64,000 nucleotides of DNA from assembly GCA_963808815.1 (NCBI GenBank), contig CAWEGI010000001.1, positions 167,479-231,478 on the forward strand, written 5' to 3'. This DNA is from DATBLE01 sp963808815 (GTDB taxonomy: Bacteria > Actinomycetota > Thermoleophilia > Gaiellales > Gaiellaceae). Shown here piece by piece: positions 42,852 to 52,077 of the stretch. Numbering within the stretch: position 1 is the stretch's first letter; each line of letters begins with the position of its first letter. Below the pieces are notes generated by a model that saw only the letters and a list, made by a program, of their open reading frames with translations, was not told the DNA's origin and did no database searches. Position numbers and translations under genes: made by a program.

Positions 42852-44002
42852 ATGGCGCGAGATGTCGAAGCTGTTCTGAGCGCGGTCGCGGAGGCGGCCG
42901 ACGGCTCGATTGCGGCCGAGGCCGCGAGGGTCGATCGCGAACGCATGTTTCCGAAGGCCGGCATCGAGGCGCTCGGCGCCGGCGGCGCGCTCGGTCTGGT
43001 CGTCGGTGTGGATGCAGGCGGCGCGGGTGGCGGCCTGACCGCGCTTGGCGATCGCCTGCGAGCGCGTCGGCGCGGCGTGCGCGTCGACCGGGATGGTGTT
43101 CCTGATGCACGCGGTCACCGCGGCGACGATCGCGACCGGCGGCGGCGGCGAGGGCCGCCGAGCTGCTGCGTGCGCGATGGCGCGAGGGTCGGATGCTGGG
43201 AACGCTCGCCTTCAGCGAGCGCGGCACCGGCGCGCACTTCTACACCCCGGAGCTCCAGGCGACACGGACGAACGGCTCCGTCACGATCACGGGCCGCAAG
43301 AGCTTCGTCACCTCGGGCGGCCACGCCGACATCTACCTGCGTGCTCGTGCAGGGCGGAGCCGAGGAGGGAACGGCCGACGCCTATCTCGTCGACAGGGAC
43401 GACCCGGGCGTCCGCTTCGACGGAGACTGGGACGGGCCTCGGGATGGCCGGCAACTCGAGCATCGGCGCTCGACGCTGGACGACGTCGAGCTCGGCGACG
43501 GATGCGCGGATCGGCGAGGCCGGGCAAGGCGGCTCGACCTCGTGTTCGGCGTCGTCGCGCCGTTCTTCCTGGTCGGCCTCGCGGCGGTCAACGTCGGGAT
43601 CGCCGCGGCGGCGGCGGCGGCCGCGACGCGAGCATGCGGCGGACCGCCGCTACCCGGACGGCTCGTCGCTCGCCGAGGTGCAGTACGTCCAGCACCTGCT
43701 CGCCGACATGGACCTCGCCGTGCGGACAGGCGCGGCTGCTCGTGCGCGACGCGGCCGCGCTCGGCGACGCCGGCGACGAGTCGGCGCTCGTCGCGATCAT
43801 GGAGGCGAAGGTCGCCGCGACCGAGGCGGCGGCCGCCGTGACGCAGAAGGCGCTCGAGGCGACCGGCGGCCAGGGCTACACGCCGGCGCTGCCGATCGAG
43901 CGGCACCTGCGCGACGCGCGGGCCGGGTCGGTGATGGCGCCGACGAACGCGGTGCTGCGCAACTGGATCGGCAAGGCGCTCGCCGGGCTCCCGGTGCCAT
44001 GA
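42852..44002 (+). CDS. Acyl-CoA dehydrogenase-family flavoprotein (heavily frameshifted)
   Basis: FAD-dependent acyl-CoA dehydrogenase of about 380 residues, read across frames: RDVEAVLSAVAEAADGSIAA, ERVGAACASTGMVFLMHAVT, MLGTLAFSERGTGAHFYTPE, SVTITGRKSFVTSGGHADIY, DAYLVDRDDPGVRF, and C-terminal AATEAAAAVTQKALEATGGQ then IERHLRDARAGSVMAPTNAV. The C-terminus reads SVMAPTNAVLRNWIGKALAG: the usual catalytic Glu motif (EGT-x-x-I) is replaced by APTNAV, so chemistry may differ, as in monooxygenase-like or desulfurising members (DszC/IbaA-like). Ten or so indels. Stop overlaps the next ATG (ATGA). Promoter probably in the 177-bp gap upstream. Confidence 0.8.
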
Positions 44003-44821
44003 GCGGCGACACGCTCCTCGTCGGCGCCGTCGCCTACCACCCGCGGATCGTCACGATCTGGGAGCGCTTCCGCGCGTACTTCGCGCGAGGCCGGCGTCCC
44101 GACCGACTACGTCCTCTACTCGAACTACGAGCGGCTCGTCGACGCGCTGCTCGCGGGCGAGGTCGACATCGCGCTGGAACACGAACACCGCCTACGTCGC
44201 GGCCGAGGAGCGGATCGGCGGCGACGCCCAGCTGCTCGGCATGCGCGACGTCGACGCCGACTTCCGCACCGTGATCGTCGATCCGCCGCGGCGAGGCGTT
44301 CGACGCAGCTCGGCGAGCTCGCCGGCAAGCGGCTCGCGCTCGGCAGCCGCGACTCCGGCCACGCGGCGATCCTGCCGCTCCACTACCTCGCGCGCGAAGG
44401 GCTCGACGCTCGACGAGCCGCGAGCTCGTCCGCTTCGACACCGACCTCGGCAAGCACGGCGACACCGGCGACTCCGAGCTGCGCGTCGTCGAGGCGGTCG
44501 CGCGAGGCGACGCCGACGCGGGCGCGCTCGGCGACGCGACGTGGGTCGCGCTGCGCGCCGAGGGCCACCCGGCGGTCGGCCGAGCTCGAGGTCGCCTGGC
44601 GCAGCCCGACCTACTACCACTGCAACTTCACGGCGCTGCCGTCGCTCGACGAGGCGCGTGCAGCGCGTGGAGCGAGGCGCTGCTGGCGATGAGCTACGAC
44701 GACCCGACGCTGCGCCCGGCGATGGACCTCGAGGGCGTGAAGCGCTGGCTGCCCGGCCGACAAGGCACGGCTACGCGCGACCTGACCGAGGCGATGCGAC
44801 GAGCAGGGCTACCTCGCGTGA
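43999..44821 (+). CDS. PhnD/SsuA-like substrate-binding protein without signal peptide (frameshifted)
   Basis: About 270 residues of type 2 periplasmic-binding fold: TLLVGAVAYHPRIVTIWERF, PTDYVLYSNYERLVDALLAG, DIAWNTNTAYVAAEERIGGD, KRLALGSRDSGHAAILPLHY, GDADAGALGDATWVALRAEG and SPTYYHCNFTALPSLDEARV. This matches PhnD/transferrin-like ligand-binding domains, yet the N-terminus MSGDTLLVGAVAYHP has no signal peptide or lipobox, so the protein should stay in the cytoplasm. No permease or ATPase adjoins. Overlaps both neighbours by 4 nt (ATGA, GTGA). Several indels, including loss of CG in CGCGCG runs. It may sense or hold a small oxyanion or substrate. Confidence 0.7.
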
Positions 44822-46097
44822 GCACGCGCCGCGCTGCGACGGCGGGGACGCTCGAGCTCGGCGGCGGGCTCGAGGTGCTCGTCTCGGCCGCGCTCGACGA
44901 CGCTGCCGGCCGGGCGACGAGCTCGACGTCGTCATCGACGTCGCGCGCGGCCGCGCTCGAGCTCGCCGGCCTGGGCGCGCCTCGCCGGGCACGAGGTCGT
45001 CGACGAGCGACGGCGAGCGAGCCGGGCGACGCCGCTTCGTCGTCCGCGCTGCGCCGCGGCCCGCTCGCGCGCGTGCTCGGCCGACGCCGTCGCCGGGCGG
45101 CCCGAGCCGCCCGTGCTGCGCGACGGCGGCTTCCCGACGGCCGAGCTGCGGCGCGTCGCCGGCGCCGGCCCCGGCGACGCCGACCCGACGGCCGGCCTCG
45201 TCCCGCTCGGCGCGGCTCCCCGAGCGCGGCGCGCCGCGCCTACGACTGGCGCGCTCAGCGAGCGCGACCGCGCTCTGGACCGACAAGCTCGCCGAGCTCG
45301 CCGAGCGGGCCGCCGCGCGCGCAGTGGGACGCGACCGCGCGACATCCCGTGGGAGGCGGCGCTCGGGCTGCAAGCCCGACGTCGAGCGGGCGGTCGCCCA
45401 GGTGATGACGTACATCGCCCAGAACGAGTACGCCGCGCTACTACGTCCCGGCCGCGCTACCTGCCGCAGGTCAACCCGAGCTACGTCGAGGTGCTGATGT
45501 GGCTCGCGAGCCACGTCCACGACGAGGCCCGCCACGTCGAGGTCTTCACGAAGCGCGCGCTCGCCGGCGGCCAGCGCGCGCCACGCGCTCGCCTCGACCG
45601 AGCTGTCGCTCCAGCACGCTGCTCGACGAGCACGACTTCAGCGCCGCCGCGCTGCTCCTGAACGTGCTCGGCGAGGGCACCTTCCTCGACCTGCTCTCGC
45701 TTCGTCGAGCGCGCACGCCCCCGACGCGGCGACCGCCGACCGCCGCCCGGCTCGCGCACCGCGACGAGCGCCGCCACGTCCAATTCGGGATCTCGCACAT
45801 CCGCCACCGCCTCGCGCGACGACCCCGACGAGCGGCCGCGCTCGTCGCCGCCGTCGAGGAGCGCGCCGCGAAGCTCGTCGAGCCTCGACGGCCTGAGTCC
45901 CGCTCGTCGGCGAGTCGCTCGTCGTGATGGCCGCGCGCTCGCGCCAGCCCGGCGACATCGGCGAGGCCGGCAGAGCGGTCCGCGAGCTGCATCGCGCCGC
46001 ATGGACCGCAACCGGGTCCGCCGCCTCCGCGCCGCCGGCTTCGACGAGCGCGACGGCGCAGCACCTCTCGGACCTGCACACGCCGAACCTGATGTGA
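44818..46097 (+). CDS. TusA-like plus ferritin-like di-iron protein (heavily frameshifted)
   Basis: About 420 residues pieced together from three frames. Residues about 20-90 look TusA/SirA-like (LELGGGLEVLVSAALDDAA, GDELDVVIDV, LAGHEVVDE). The larger part is a four-helix di-iron domain: VMTYIAQNEYAAYYVPARYL, MWLASHVHDEARHVEVFTKR, ALLLNVLGEGTFLDLLSFVE and AHRDERRHVQFGISHIRHRL. Two ExxH motifs (EARH, ERRH) plus Glu in NEY and GEG make a complete di-iron set, as in AurF/R2-like oxygenases. GTG 44818 overlaps the PhnD-like stop (GTGA). About 15 indels. Likely an oxidase or oxygenase partnered with the upstream flavoprotein (inference). Confidence 0.65.
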
Positions 46098-46117
46098 CGC
46101 TGTTTGAGCGTGAAATG

Positions 46118-47000
46118 CTAGAGCGTGCGCCAGTGCCGCGCGATCTCGGCGCGGGTCGTGACCCAGACGTCCTCGCGTGAGCGAACGTGCTCGAGGAACC
46201 GGTCGAGCGCCCGCGCCCGGCCCGGCCGGCCGACGATCCGGCAGTGCAGGCCGACGTTCATCATCCGGCCGCCTTCCTCGTGGAGCTGCTCGAACGTGTC
46301 GACCAGGTAGGCGTAGAAGTCGTCGCCGGTCGCGAAGCCGTTCGGGATCAGGAACTTCATGTCGTTCACGTCGAGCGTGTACGGGATCACGAGGTGGTGC
46401 CGGCCGCCGACCTCGACCCAGTACGGGAGCTCGTCGGCGTAGGAGTCCGAGTCGTAGAGGAAGCCCGCCCTCCTCGACCACGAGCCGGCGCGTGTTCTCC
46501 GTGTTGCGCCCGGTGTACCAGCCGACCGGGCGGATGCCGCACGGCGCGCTCGATCGCCTCGATCGCGAGGCGCATGTGCTCGCGCTCCTCGTCCTCGGAG
46601 AGTCCCGCGTAGTCGAACCAGCGCCAGCCGTGGCTCGCCACCTCCCAGCCGGCGTCGACCATCGCGCGCGCCGCAGCCGGGTTCTGCTCCAGCGCCCGGC
46701 CGACGGCGTAGACGGTCAGCGGCAGGCCGTGCGCCGTGAAGATGCGGTGGACCCGCCAGAAGCCGACCCGGCTGCCGAACTCGAACATCGACTCGGTGTT
46801 CAGGTTGCGCCGGCCGACGGCCGGCGGCGCGCCGACGACCTCGTGCAGGTAGGACTCGGACTCCGGCGTCGCCCTCGAGCACCGAACGCTCGCCGCCCTC
46901 CTCGTAGTTGAGCACGAAGCTGAGCGCGAGCCGCGCGCCGCCCGGCCAGCTGCGGATCCGGCGGCGACGCGCCGTAGCCGACGAGGTCGCGCGCGGTCAC
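46118..47000 (-). CDS. Polysaccharide deacetylase-fold allantoinase-like (PuuE type) hydrolase (frameshifted)
   Basis: NodB-fold amidohydrolase of the PuuE (metal-light allantoinase) group. RDLVGYGASPPDPQ, FVLNYEEGGERSVLEGD and SYLHEVVGAPP are the characteristic start; ESMFEFGSRVGFWRVHRIFT, GWEVASHGWRWFDYAGLSED (catalytic HxxxxD region), VGWYTGRNTENTRRLV, YVIPYTLDVNDMKFLIPNGF-like segments follow and the end is GLHCRIVGRPGRARALDRFL. Opens a cyclic ureide or hydantoin-like amide. GTG 47000 is the best start, but the RidA frame runs into it without a stop. Four or so indels. Last gene of the leftward operon. Confidence 0.8.
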
Positions 47001-47374
47001 GGACCGCCGCGCCACCGCCTCGATCTCGATCAGCACGCCGGGCGGCAACCCCGCCTGGACCGACGTCCGCGCGGGGTACGGGCTCGAGAAGAACTCGACA
47101 TAGACCTCGTTGTAGGCCGGGAAGTCGCCGAGGTCGGCGAGGTACGCGTTCACCTTGACGACGTCGTCCAGCGTGCAACCCGCCGCGTCGAGGCACGTCC
47201 GGACGTTCTCGAGCGTCCGCCGCGTCTGCTCGGCGATGCCGCCCTCGACCAGGTTCCCTTCGGGTCGTTGCCGATCTGGCCGGCCGTGTACACCGTGTCG
47301 CCAGACACCACCACCGGCGAGTAGGGCGGCTTCGGTACCGCCAGCCCCTCAGGTTGCAGCGCTTGCCTCGGCAT
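46997..47374 (-). CDS. RidA-family protein (enamine/imine deaminase) (frameshifted)
   Basis: About 125 residues. LAVPKPPYSPVVVSGDTVYT, AGQIGNDPKG, then after an indel near 47260 EQTRRTLENVRTCLDAAGCT, LDDVVKVNAYLADLGDFPAY and YPARTSVQAGLPPGVLIEIE with the conserved Arg (PARTSV) that binds the carboxylate. RidA proteins hydrolyse reactive imines/enamines, and many catabolic RidA homologues act on aminoacrylate-like intermediates. ATG 47374 overlaps the CoA-transferase 3' end by about 25 nt. The frame continues into the deacetylase without a stop, either a fusion or, more likely, an indel that removed a GTGA junction. Confidence 0.8.
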
Positions 47375-48570
47375 CTCGATCTCCTTTCGACTCGACTCCG
47401 AACACCCCCGACTCGGCCAGCGCGCGAATCCGCTCCGGCTCGATATCCGCAGACCTCGACCAGCACCTGCTCCGTGTGCTCGCCGCGCGCCGGCGCCGGC
47501 CGCGCCGGCGGCTCCGGCGCCGGACAGCCGCAGCGGCGACGCGACCTGCCGAACGGTGCCGAGCCGCGGATGCTCGTACTCGACGCAGCCGCGCCTCCTC
47601 GAGCGCTGCGGCCACGTCGTTCACCGGCGAGCACGGGACGCCCGCCCCGCCGAGCACCTCCAGCCACTCCTCGCTCGTCCGCGCCGCGGAAGACCTCGTC
47701 GAGGATCGGCGAGAGCTCGTCGCGGCGCCGATCGCGGTCGGCGAAGGTCGGGAACTCCTCGGCCAGCTCGGGTCGCTCGATCGCGTCGCAGAGCAGCGTC
47801 CAGAACTTCTCCTTCGGGCAGGCGACGACGATCCAGCCGTCCGCGGTCTCGAAGTTCTGGAACGGGACGATCGACGGGTGCGCCGAGTTGCGCCGCCGCG
47901 GCGGGACATAGCCGCGCGAGGCCGCCCAGGTGCCGACGTACATCAGCTCGTGCAGGGCCGTGTCGAACAGCGAGACGTCGCAGTCGCAGCCGACACCGTC
48001 GCGGCGTGCGCGCCAGAGCCCGGCCAGCACGGCGATCGCCGACACATAGCCGCCGGAGAGGTCGACGAGCGAGAGGCCGCTCTTCGTCGGCGGGCCGTCC
48101 GGGTCGCCGGTCAGGCTCATCCACCCGGCGAGCCCCTGCATCATGTAGTCGTAGCCGCCCTGCGGCGGCGCGCGGCCCGGTCATGCCGAAGCCGGAGAGC
48201 GAGCAGCAGACGATCCGCGGGTTGACGTCCTTCAGGTCGTCGTAGGTCAGCCGCAGCTTCGCCGGCTGGTCGCCGCGCAGGTTCGAGTAGACGACGTCGG
48301 AGCCGCGCACCAGGTCCTCGAAGACGTCGCGCGCCTCCGGGTGGCGCAGGTCGAGCGAGACGCTCCGCTTGTTGCGGTTGAACGTCTCGAAGAAGAGCGA
48401 GTCCTCGCCCTCCGGCGAACGGCGGCACGTAGCGGCCGACGTCGCCGCGCGGAGGCCGGGTCCTCGATCTTGATCACGTCGGCGCCGAGGTCGGCGAGCT
48501 GGAGCGTGCCCCACGGCCCGGCGCCGAACTGCTCGATCGCGAGGATGCGGACGTCAGCCAGCGGCTGCAC
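47349..48570 (-). CDS. CaiB/BaiF family (class III) CoA-transferase (frameshifted)
   Basis: Class III CoA-transferase of about 400 residues. VRILAIEQFGAGPWGTLQLA, LGADVIKIEDPAS, FFETFNRNKRSVSLDLRHPE (the substrate loop), VYSNLRGDQPAKLRLTYDDL, SLSGFGMTGPRA, YDYMMQGLAGWMSLTGDPDG (catalytic Asp in GxxD region), then LPLVDLSGGYVSAIAVLAG-like and DGWIVVACPKEKFWTLLCDA. The family moves CoA from succinyl-CoA to a carboxylate such as mesaconate, itaconate or carnitine. About five indels. Start ATG 48570 overlaps the LLM gene by 17 nt. With the CitE-like lyase and MaoC on the other arm, a dicarboxylate-CoA pathway is plausible. Confidence 0.85.
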
Positions 48571-49434
48571 GGGCCACCTCCGCCAGCCGTTCCGCGTCCT
48601 CGGGCTCCCCGAGATTGAACACGACGTGCTGGGCGCCGGCGTCGAGGTACTCGCGCACCCGGGCCACGCACTCCTCGGGCGTGCCGGCGACGCAGTAGCG
48701 GTCGATCACGTGCTCGGAGAAATCGCCGGCGTACCGGCGGCGCAGGTGCTCGTACAGACGTCCGCTTGTCGCCGACATGCGCCGGGAGGGTCACCGCCGG
48801 CACGACGCGGTCGGGCAGCTTCGCGAGGGCCTCCCGGAAGCGCTCGACCGAGACCCAGATCGGGATCCAGCCGTCGCCGAGCTCGGCCGCGCGACGGATC
48901 GCCGCCTCGGAGCGGCCGCCGACCCAGAGCGGCGGCCCGCCCGGTTCGCGGCGGGCCCGGGGCGATCTCGACCTCCGCGAACGAGAAGAACCGGCCCTCG
49001 AAGCTCGCCGGCTGCGCCCCGAACAGCGCCCGGAGCGCGCGCATCGCCTCGCTCGTCCGCGCCCCCCGCTCGCGCGGGTCGACGCCGACCGCCTCGAAGT
49101 CCTTCTCCCCCTCGCCGCCGACCCCCACCCCGAGGATCAGGCGCCCTCGAGAGACGTAGTCGAGAGAGGCGAACTCCTTCGCCACCACGCTCGGATGCCG
49201 CAGCGGCAGCAGAACGATCCCGGCGCCGAGCGTGATCCGCTCCGTCACCGCCGCGAAGGTCGAGAGCGCGACGACGACGTCCAGGATCGGGTTGCGGTAG
49301 GAGATGTGGTCACCGGCCCAGATCGAGTCGTAGCCGAGGTCCTCCGCCGCCTGCGCGAGCTCGCGGTAGCGGCCGGGATCGGGCATACCTTCCACCTGCT
49401 GCCCGCTCCCCTGGATACCGAAGGCGACCGTCAC
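48554..49434 (-). CDS. LLM-class (F420-type) oxidoreductase/monooxygenase (frameshifted)
   Basis: Luciferase-like TIM-barrel protein of about 290 residues: TVAFGIQGSGQQVEGMPDPG, LAQAAEDLGYDSIWAGDHIS, ITLGAGIVLLPLRHPSVVAK, RGRLILGVGVGGEGEKDFEA, then across indels GGPPLWVGGRSEAAIRRAAE and C-terminal DRYCVAGTPEECVARVREYL. The binding pocket resembles F420 or flavin-dependent LLM oxidoreductases. GTG 49434 overlaps the FadR-type regulator stop (GTGA). In this operon it could oxygenate or reduce the ring substrate or a CoA intermediate (inference). Three or so indels in the middle. Confidence 0.83.
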
Positions 49435-50189
49435 CGCCCGACGGTCGTCCGTCCGGCCGTCCGCCAGGCCTTCTCGTAGTACGGGCGCAGCCACTCGAGA
49501 TGGTCGAGCATCTGCTCTCCGGCGCCCGATTCGTCGGCGCTCTCGATCGCGGCTGCAATCTCGCGGTGGTGGTCGTTGATCGAGCGGTGCCATGCGCGCC
49601 CCAGCCGGGAGCGCGAGAGGTGCGTCTGCAGCACCGCGAACACCGGCTGGGCCGCGATCGACAGCAGCGTGTTGCCGCAGGCGGCGATCACGCAGGAGTG
49701 GAAGTCGCGGTTGTAGACGAACTGCTCCTTCGTGGGCAGCTGGAGCGGCCGGTCGGGGATCGCCTCGTTCAACAGCACGACGTCCTCCTCGGTCCGGCGG
49801 CGGGCGGCCAGTCGCGCTGCCGGCACCTCGAGCAGCTCACGCGTCTCGAGCAGCTCCTCGAGGGTCAGGTCGTCTGCGGCGGTGAGCAGGTCGATGCCCG
49901 AGCGCAGCGACTCGGACAGGTACCCGGCGCTCGGAACGGTGACGAACGAGCCGCCGCCCGCACCCTTGGCGGTCCGGATCAGGCTCTGCGCGGTCAGCAG
50001 CCGCAGCGCCTCGCGGATCGTCGCGCGGCTGACACCGAACTCCTCGGCCAGCACCGTCTCCTTCGACAGGCGGGAGCCCTCCTCGAGGCCCCCTTCGAGG
50101 ATCTGCTCGCGGAGCCGCATCGCGATCAGCTCGTACGCCTTGGCTACGCGGTCACCTCCCGTCGGCGGAAGCCTGCTCGAATTCCGCAT
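49431..50189 (-). CDS. GntR-family regulator, FadR/FCD subfamily
   Basis: 252 residues. The N-terminal winged HTH reads AYELIAMRLREQILEGGLEE, LAEEFGVSRATIREALRLLT and LIRTAKGAGGGSFVTVPS; the FCD ligand domain follows with LEELLETRELLEVPAARLAA, YNRDFHSCVIAACGNTLLSI (metal His) and SINDHHREIAAAIESADESG. The metal-binding His/Asp set of FCD proteins is present. The only ATG (50189) overlaps hyuB by 38 nt; the VAKAY residue is GTA, so not a start. Likely represses the operon and its divergent partner by binding GTCnGACAT-type sites at 55.3 kb, relieved by a carboxylate or CoA ligand (inference). Confidence 0.9.
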   Translation of the reverse strand: MRNSSRLPPTGGDRVAKAYELIAMRLREQILEGGLEEGSRLSKETVLAEEFGVSRATIREALRLLTAQSLIRTAKGAGGGSFVTVPSAGYLSESLRSGIDLLTAADDLTLEELLETRELLEVPAARLAARRRTEEDVVLLNEAIPDRPLQLPTKEQFVYNRDFHSCVIAACGNTLLSIAAQPVFAVLQTHLSRSRLGRAWHRSINDHHREIAAAIESADESGAGEQMLDHLEWLRPYYEKAWRTAGRTTVGR

Positions 50190-52077
50190 TGCCCGCCGCC
50201 GACACCGGCGCCGAAGCGGCCGGCAGCTCGCGGCCTTCGTACCACGCGGTCAGCGAGCCGACCGTGCGGCTCGCCGCCAGCTCGCCGCGGAGCTTCTCGG
50301 TCGCCGCCGAGTCGATCTCCAGCGTCCGTTCGTCGGCGAATACCACCCCGTACGCGTCCCGGGCGAGCTCGATCGAGGTGAAGTCGTCGAGCACGTCCTC
50401 GCGCACGGCGGCCGGGTCGCGCTCGAGCGGGTCGCCGTAGCCGGCGGCGTTCGGCTCGCGGAACTCGATGAACTCGCCGGCGCGGAACGGGATCCCCGTC
50501 ACCTTCGCCGGCAGCGCCTGCTCGGCCGGCGTGTCCGGATTCTTGCGGCACGAGGCCACCAGGCCGTCCCAGCCGCCGAAGACGGCGGTCGGCGGGTCGG
50601 TCTGGCGGTCGCCTTCGCACGAGTACGTCCCGTCCACGAGGAAGCGGTTGCGGCGGATGATCCCGACGCCGCCGCGCCACTTGCCAGGCGCGGCCGACTC
50701 GGGGCGGAGCTCGTACTGGTCGCAGCGCATCGGGAAGCGCATGTCCAGCTCCTCGATCGGGTTGTTGCGCGTATTCGCCATCAGGTTGTCGACGGAGTCC
50801 ATCGCGTCCTTGCCGAAGCGCCCGCCGTACGAGCCCTCGTTGACCTCGAGGTAGAGCCAGTACTCGCCGGCCGACTCGTCGAAGCCCGCGTATGCGCAGA
50901 AGTGGATGCCGGCCGAATTGCCGCCGGTGACCTTCTCCGGAAGCGCCTCGGCGAGCGCGAGGTTGACGTTGTCCACCACGCGCTGGGTCTGGCAGAAGCG
51001 CGAGAAGCAGGCGCGCGGGAAGTTCGGGTTGAAGATCGTCCCCTTCGGCGCGACCACCTTCACCGGCCGGAACACCCCGTCGTTCTGCGGCACATGCTCG
51101 GGGAAGGTGGTCTCGTCGAGCAGGATCGTGCGCACCGCGTAGTAGCACGAGACCAGCAGCGACCCTTCGTACGGGACGTTGAAGCCGGTCGGCACCTCCG
51201 GATTCGAGCCGGTCAGGTCGATCGTGATCTCGTCGCCCTCGACGACCACGCGCGTCTCGACGCGAAGCCGTTGGTCGCGGTTCCTGGCATCGTCGTCGAG
51301 CCAGCCGACGATCGGGCCGTAGGTCCCGTCGGGGATCTTCTCGATCTCGCGGCGGAGCATGGTCTCGGAGTAGTCCATCCAGTCGTAGGCGGCGCTCATC
51401 ACCACCTCCGCCCCGTAGCGCTCGACCAGGCGCAGGAAGCGCTCGCGGCCGAGCTGGCACGCGGCGAGCATCGCGTTCATGTCGCCTCGGTTCATCGTCT
51501 CGGTGCGGACGTTGTCGAAGATCATCCGGTCGAGGTCCTCGTTCAGCTCGCCGCGCCGGTACCAGCGCAGCGCGTTGTAGACCTTCGCCTCGGCGTAGAC
51601 GTCGAACGCGTCGGCGTTGATCCCCGGGAACGAGCCGCCGACGTCGAGGACGTGGGCGGTGACGGCGGCAAAGCCGAGCAGCTCGCCGTCGTGGAAGATC
51701 GGCACCGCCACCGCGACATCGGGAGAGTGCGAGGCGCCGAGGTACGGGTGGTTGTGGACGATCACGTCGCCGTCCTCGATCTCGTCCTCCAGCCGCCAGA
51801 GGAAGCCACGGATGTACCAGGGCAGCGAGCCGATGTGCATCGGCGTCGAGTCCGACTCGCAGAGCTCGCGGCCCTCGGCGTCGAAGATGCCCGCCCCGAG
51901 ATCCTCGGACTCACGGATGATCGACGAGTACGACATCCGGAAGAGCACCCCGGCCATCTCCTTGGCGATCGCGTGGAAGGCGCCGCCGAGGACCCGGAGC
52001 GTGATCGGGTCGACCTCGACGCGCTTCCGGCTCGGAGGCCCGGGCTGGCGCCCGACTTCGTACTCGACGACGCTCAT
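50152..52077 (-). CDS. hyuB: Hydantoinase B / N-methylhydantoinase beta-like subunit
   Basis: 641-residue HyuB/oxoprolinase C-terminal-half protein. Family segments: VDPITLRVLGGAFHAIAKEM, AGVLFRMSYSSIIRESEDLG, YIRGFLWRLEDEIEDGDVIV, IVHNHPYLGASHSPDVAVAV, TGSNPEVPTGFNVPYEGSLL, TIFNPNFPRACFSRFCQTQR and EKVTGGNSAGIHF. Together with HyuA it forms an ATP-dependent enzyme that opens a cyclic amide (hydantoin, N-methylhydantoin, 5-oxoproline or a lactam) or, in related acetone/acetophenone enzymes, carboxylates a ketone. ATG 52077 overlaps the hyuA stop (ATGA). Frame is intact. Confidence 0.92.
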   Translation of the reverse strand: MSVVEYEVGRQPGPPSRKRVEVDPITLRVLGGAFHAIAKEMAGVLFRMSYSSIIRESEDLGAGIFDAEGRELCESDSTPMHIGSLPWYIRGFLWRLEDEIEDGDVIVHNHPYLGASHSPDVAVAVPIFHDGELLGFAAVTAHVLDVGGSFPGINADAFDVYAEAKVYNALRWYRRGELNEDLDRMIFDNVRTETMNRGDMNAMLAACQLGRERFLRLVERYGAEVVMSAAYDWMDYSETMLRREIEKIPDGTYGPIVGWLDDDARNRDQRLRVETRVVVEGDEITIDLTGSNPEVPTGFNVPYEGSLLVSCYYAVRTILLDETTFPEHVPQNDGVFRPVKVVAPKGTIFNPNFPRACFSRFCQTQRVVDNVNLALAEALPEKVTGGNSAGIHFCAYAGFDESAGEYWLYLEVNEGSYGGRFGKDAMDSVDNLMANTRNNPIEELDMRFPMRCDQYELRPESAAPGKWRGGVGIIRRNRFLVDGTYSCEGDRQTDPPTAVFGGWDGLVASCRKNPDTPAEQALPAKVTGIPFRAGEFIEFREPNAAGYGDPLERDPAAVREDVLDDFTSIELARDAYGVVFADERTLEIDSAATEKLRGELAASRTVGSLTAWYEGRELPAASAPVSAAGNAEFEQASADGR

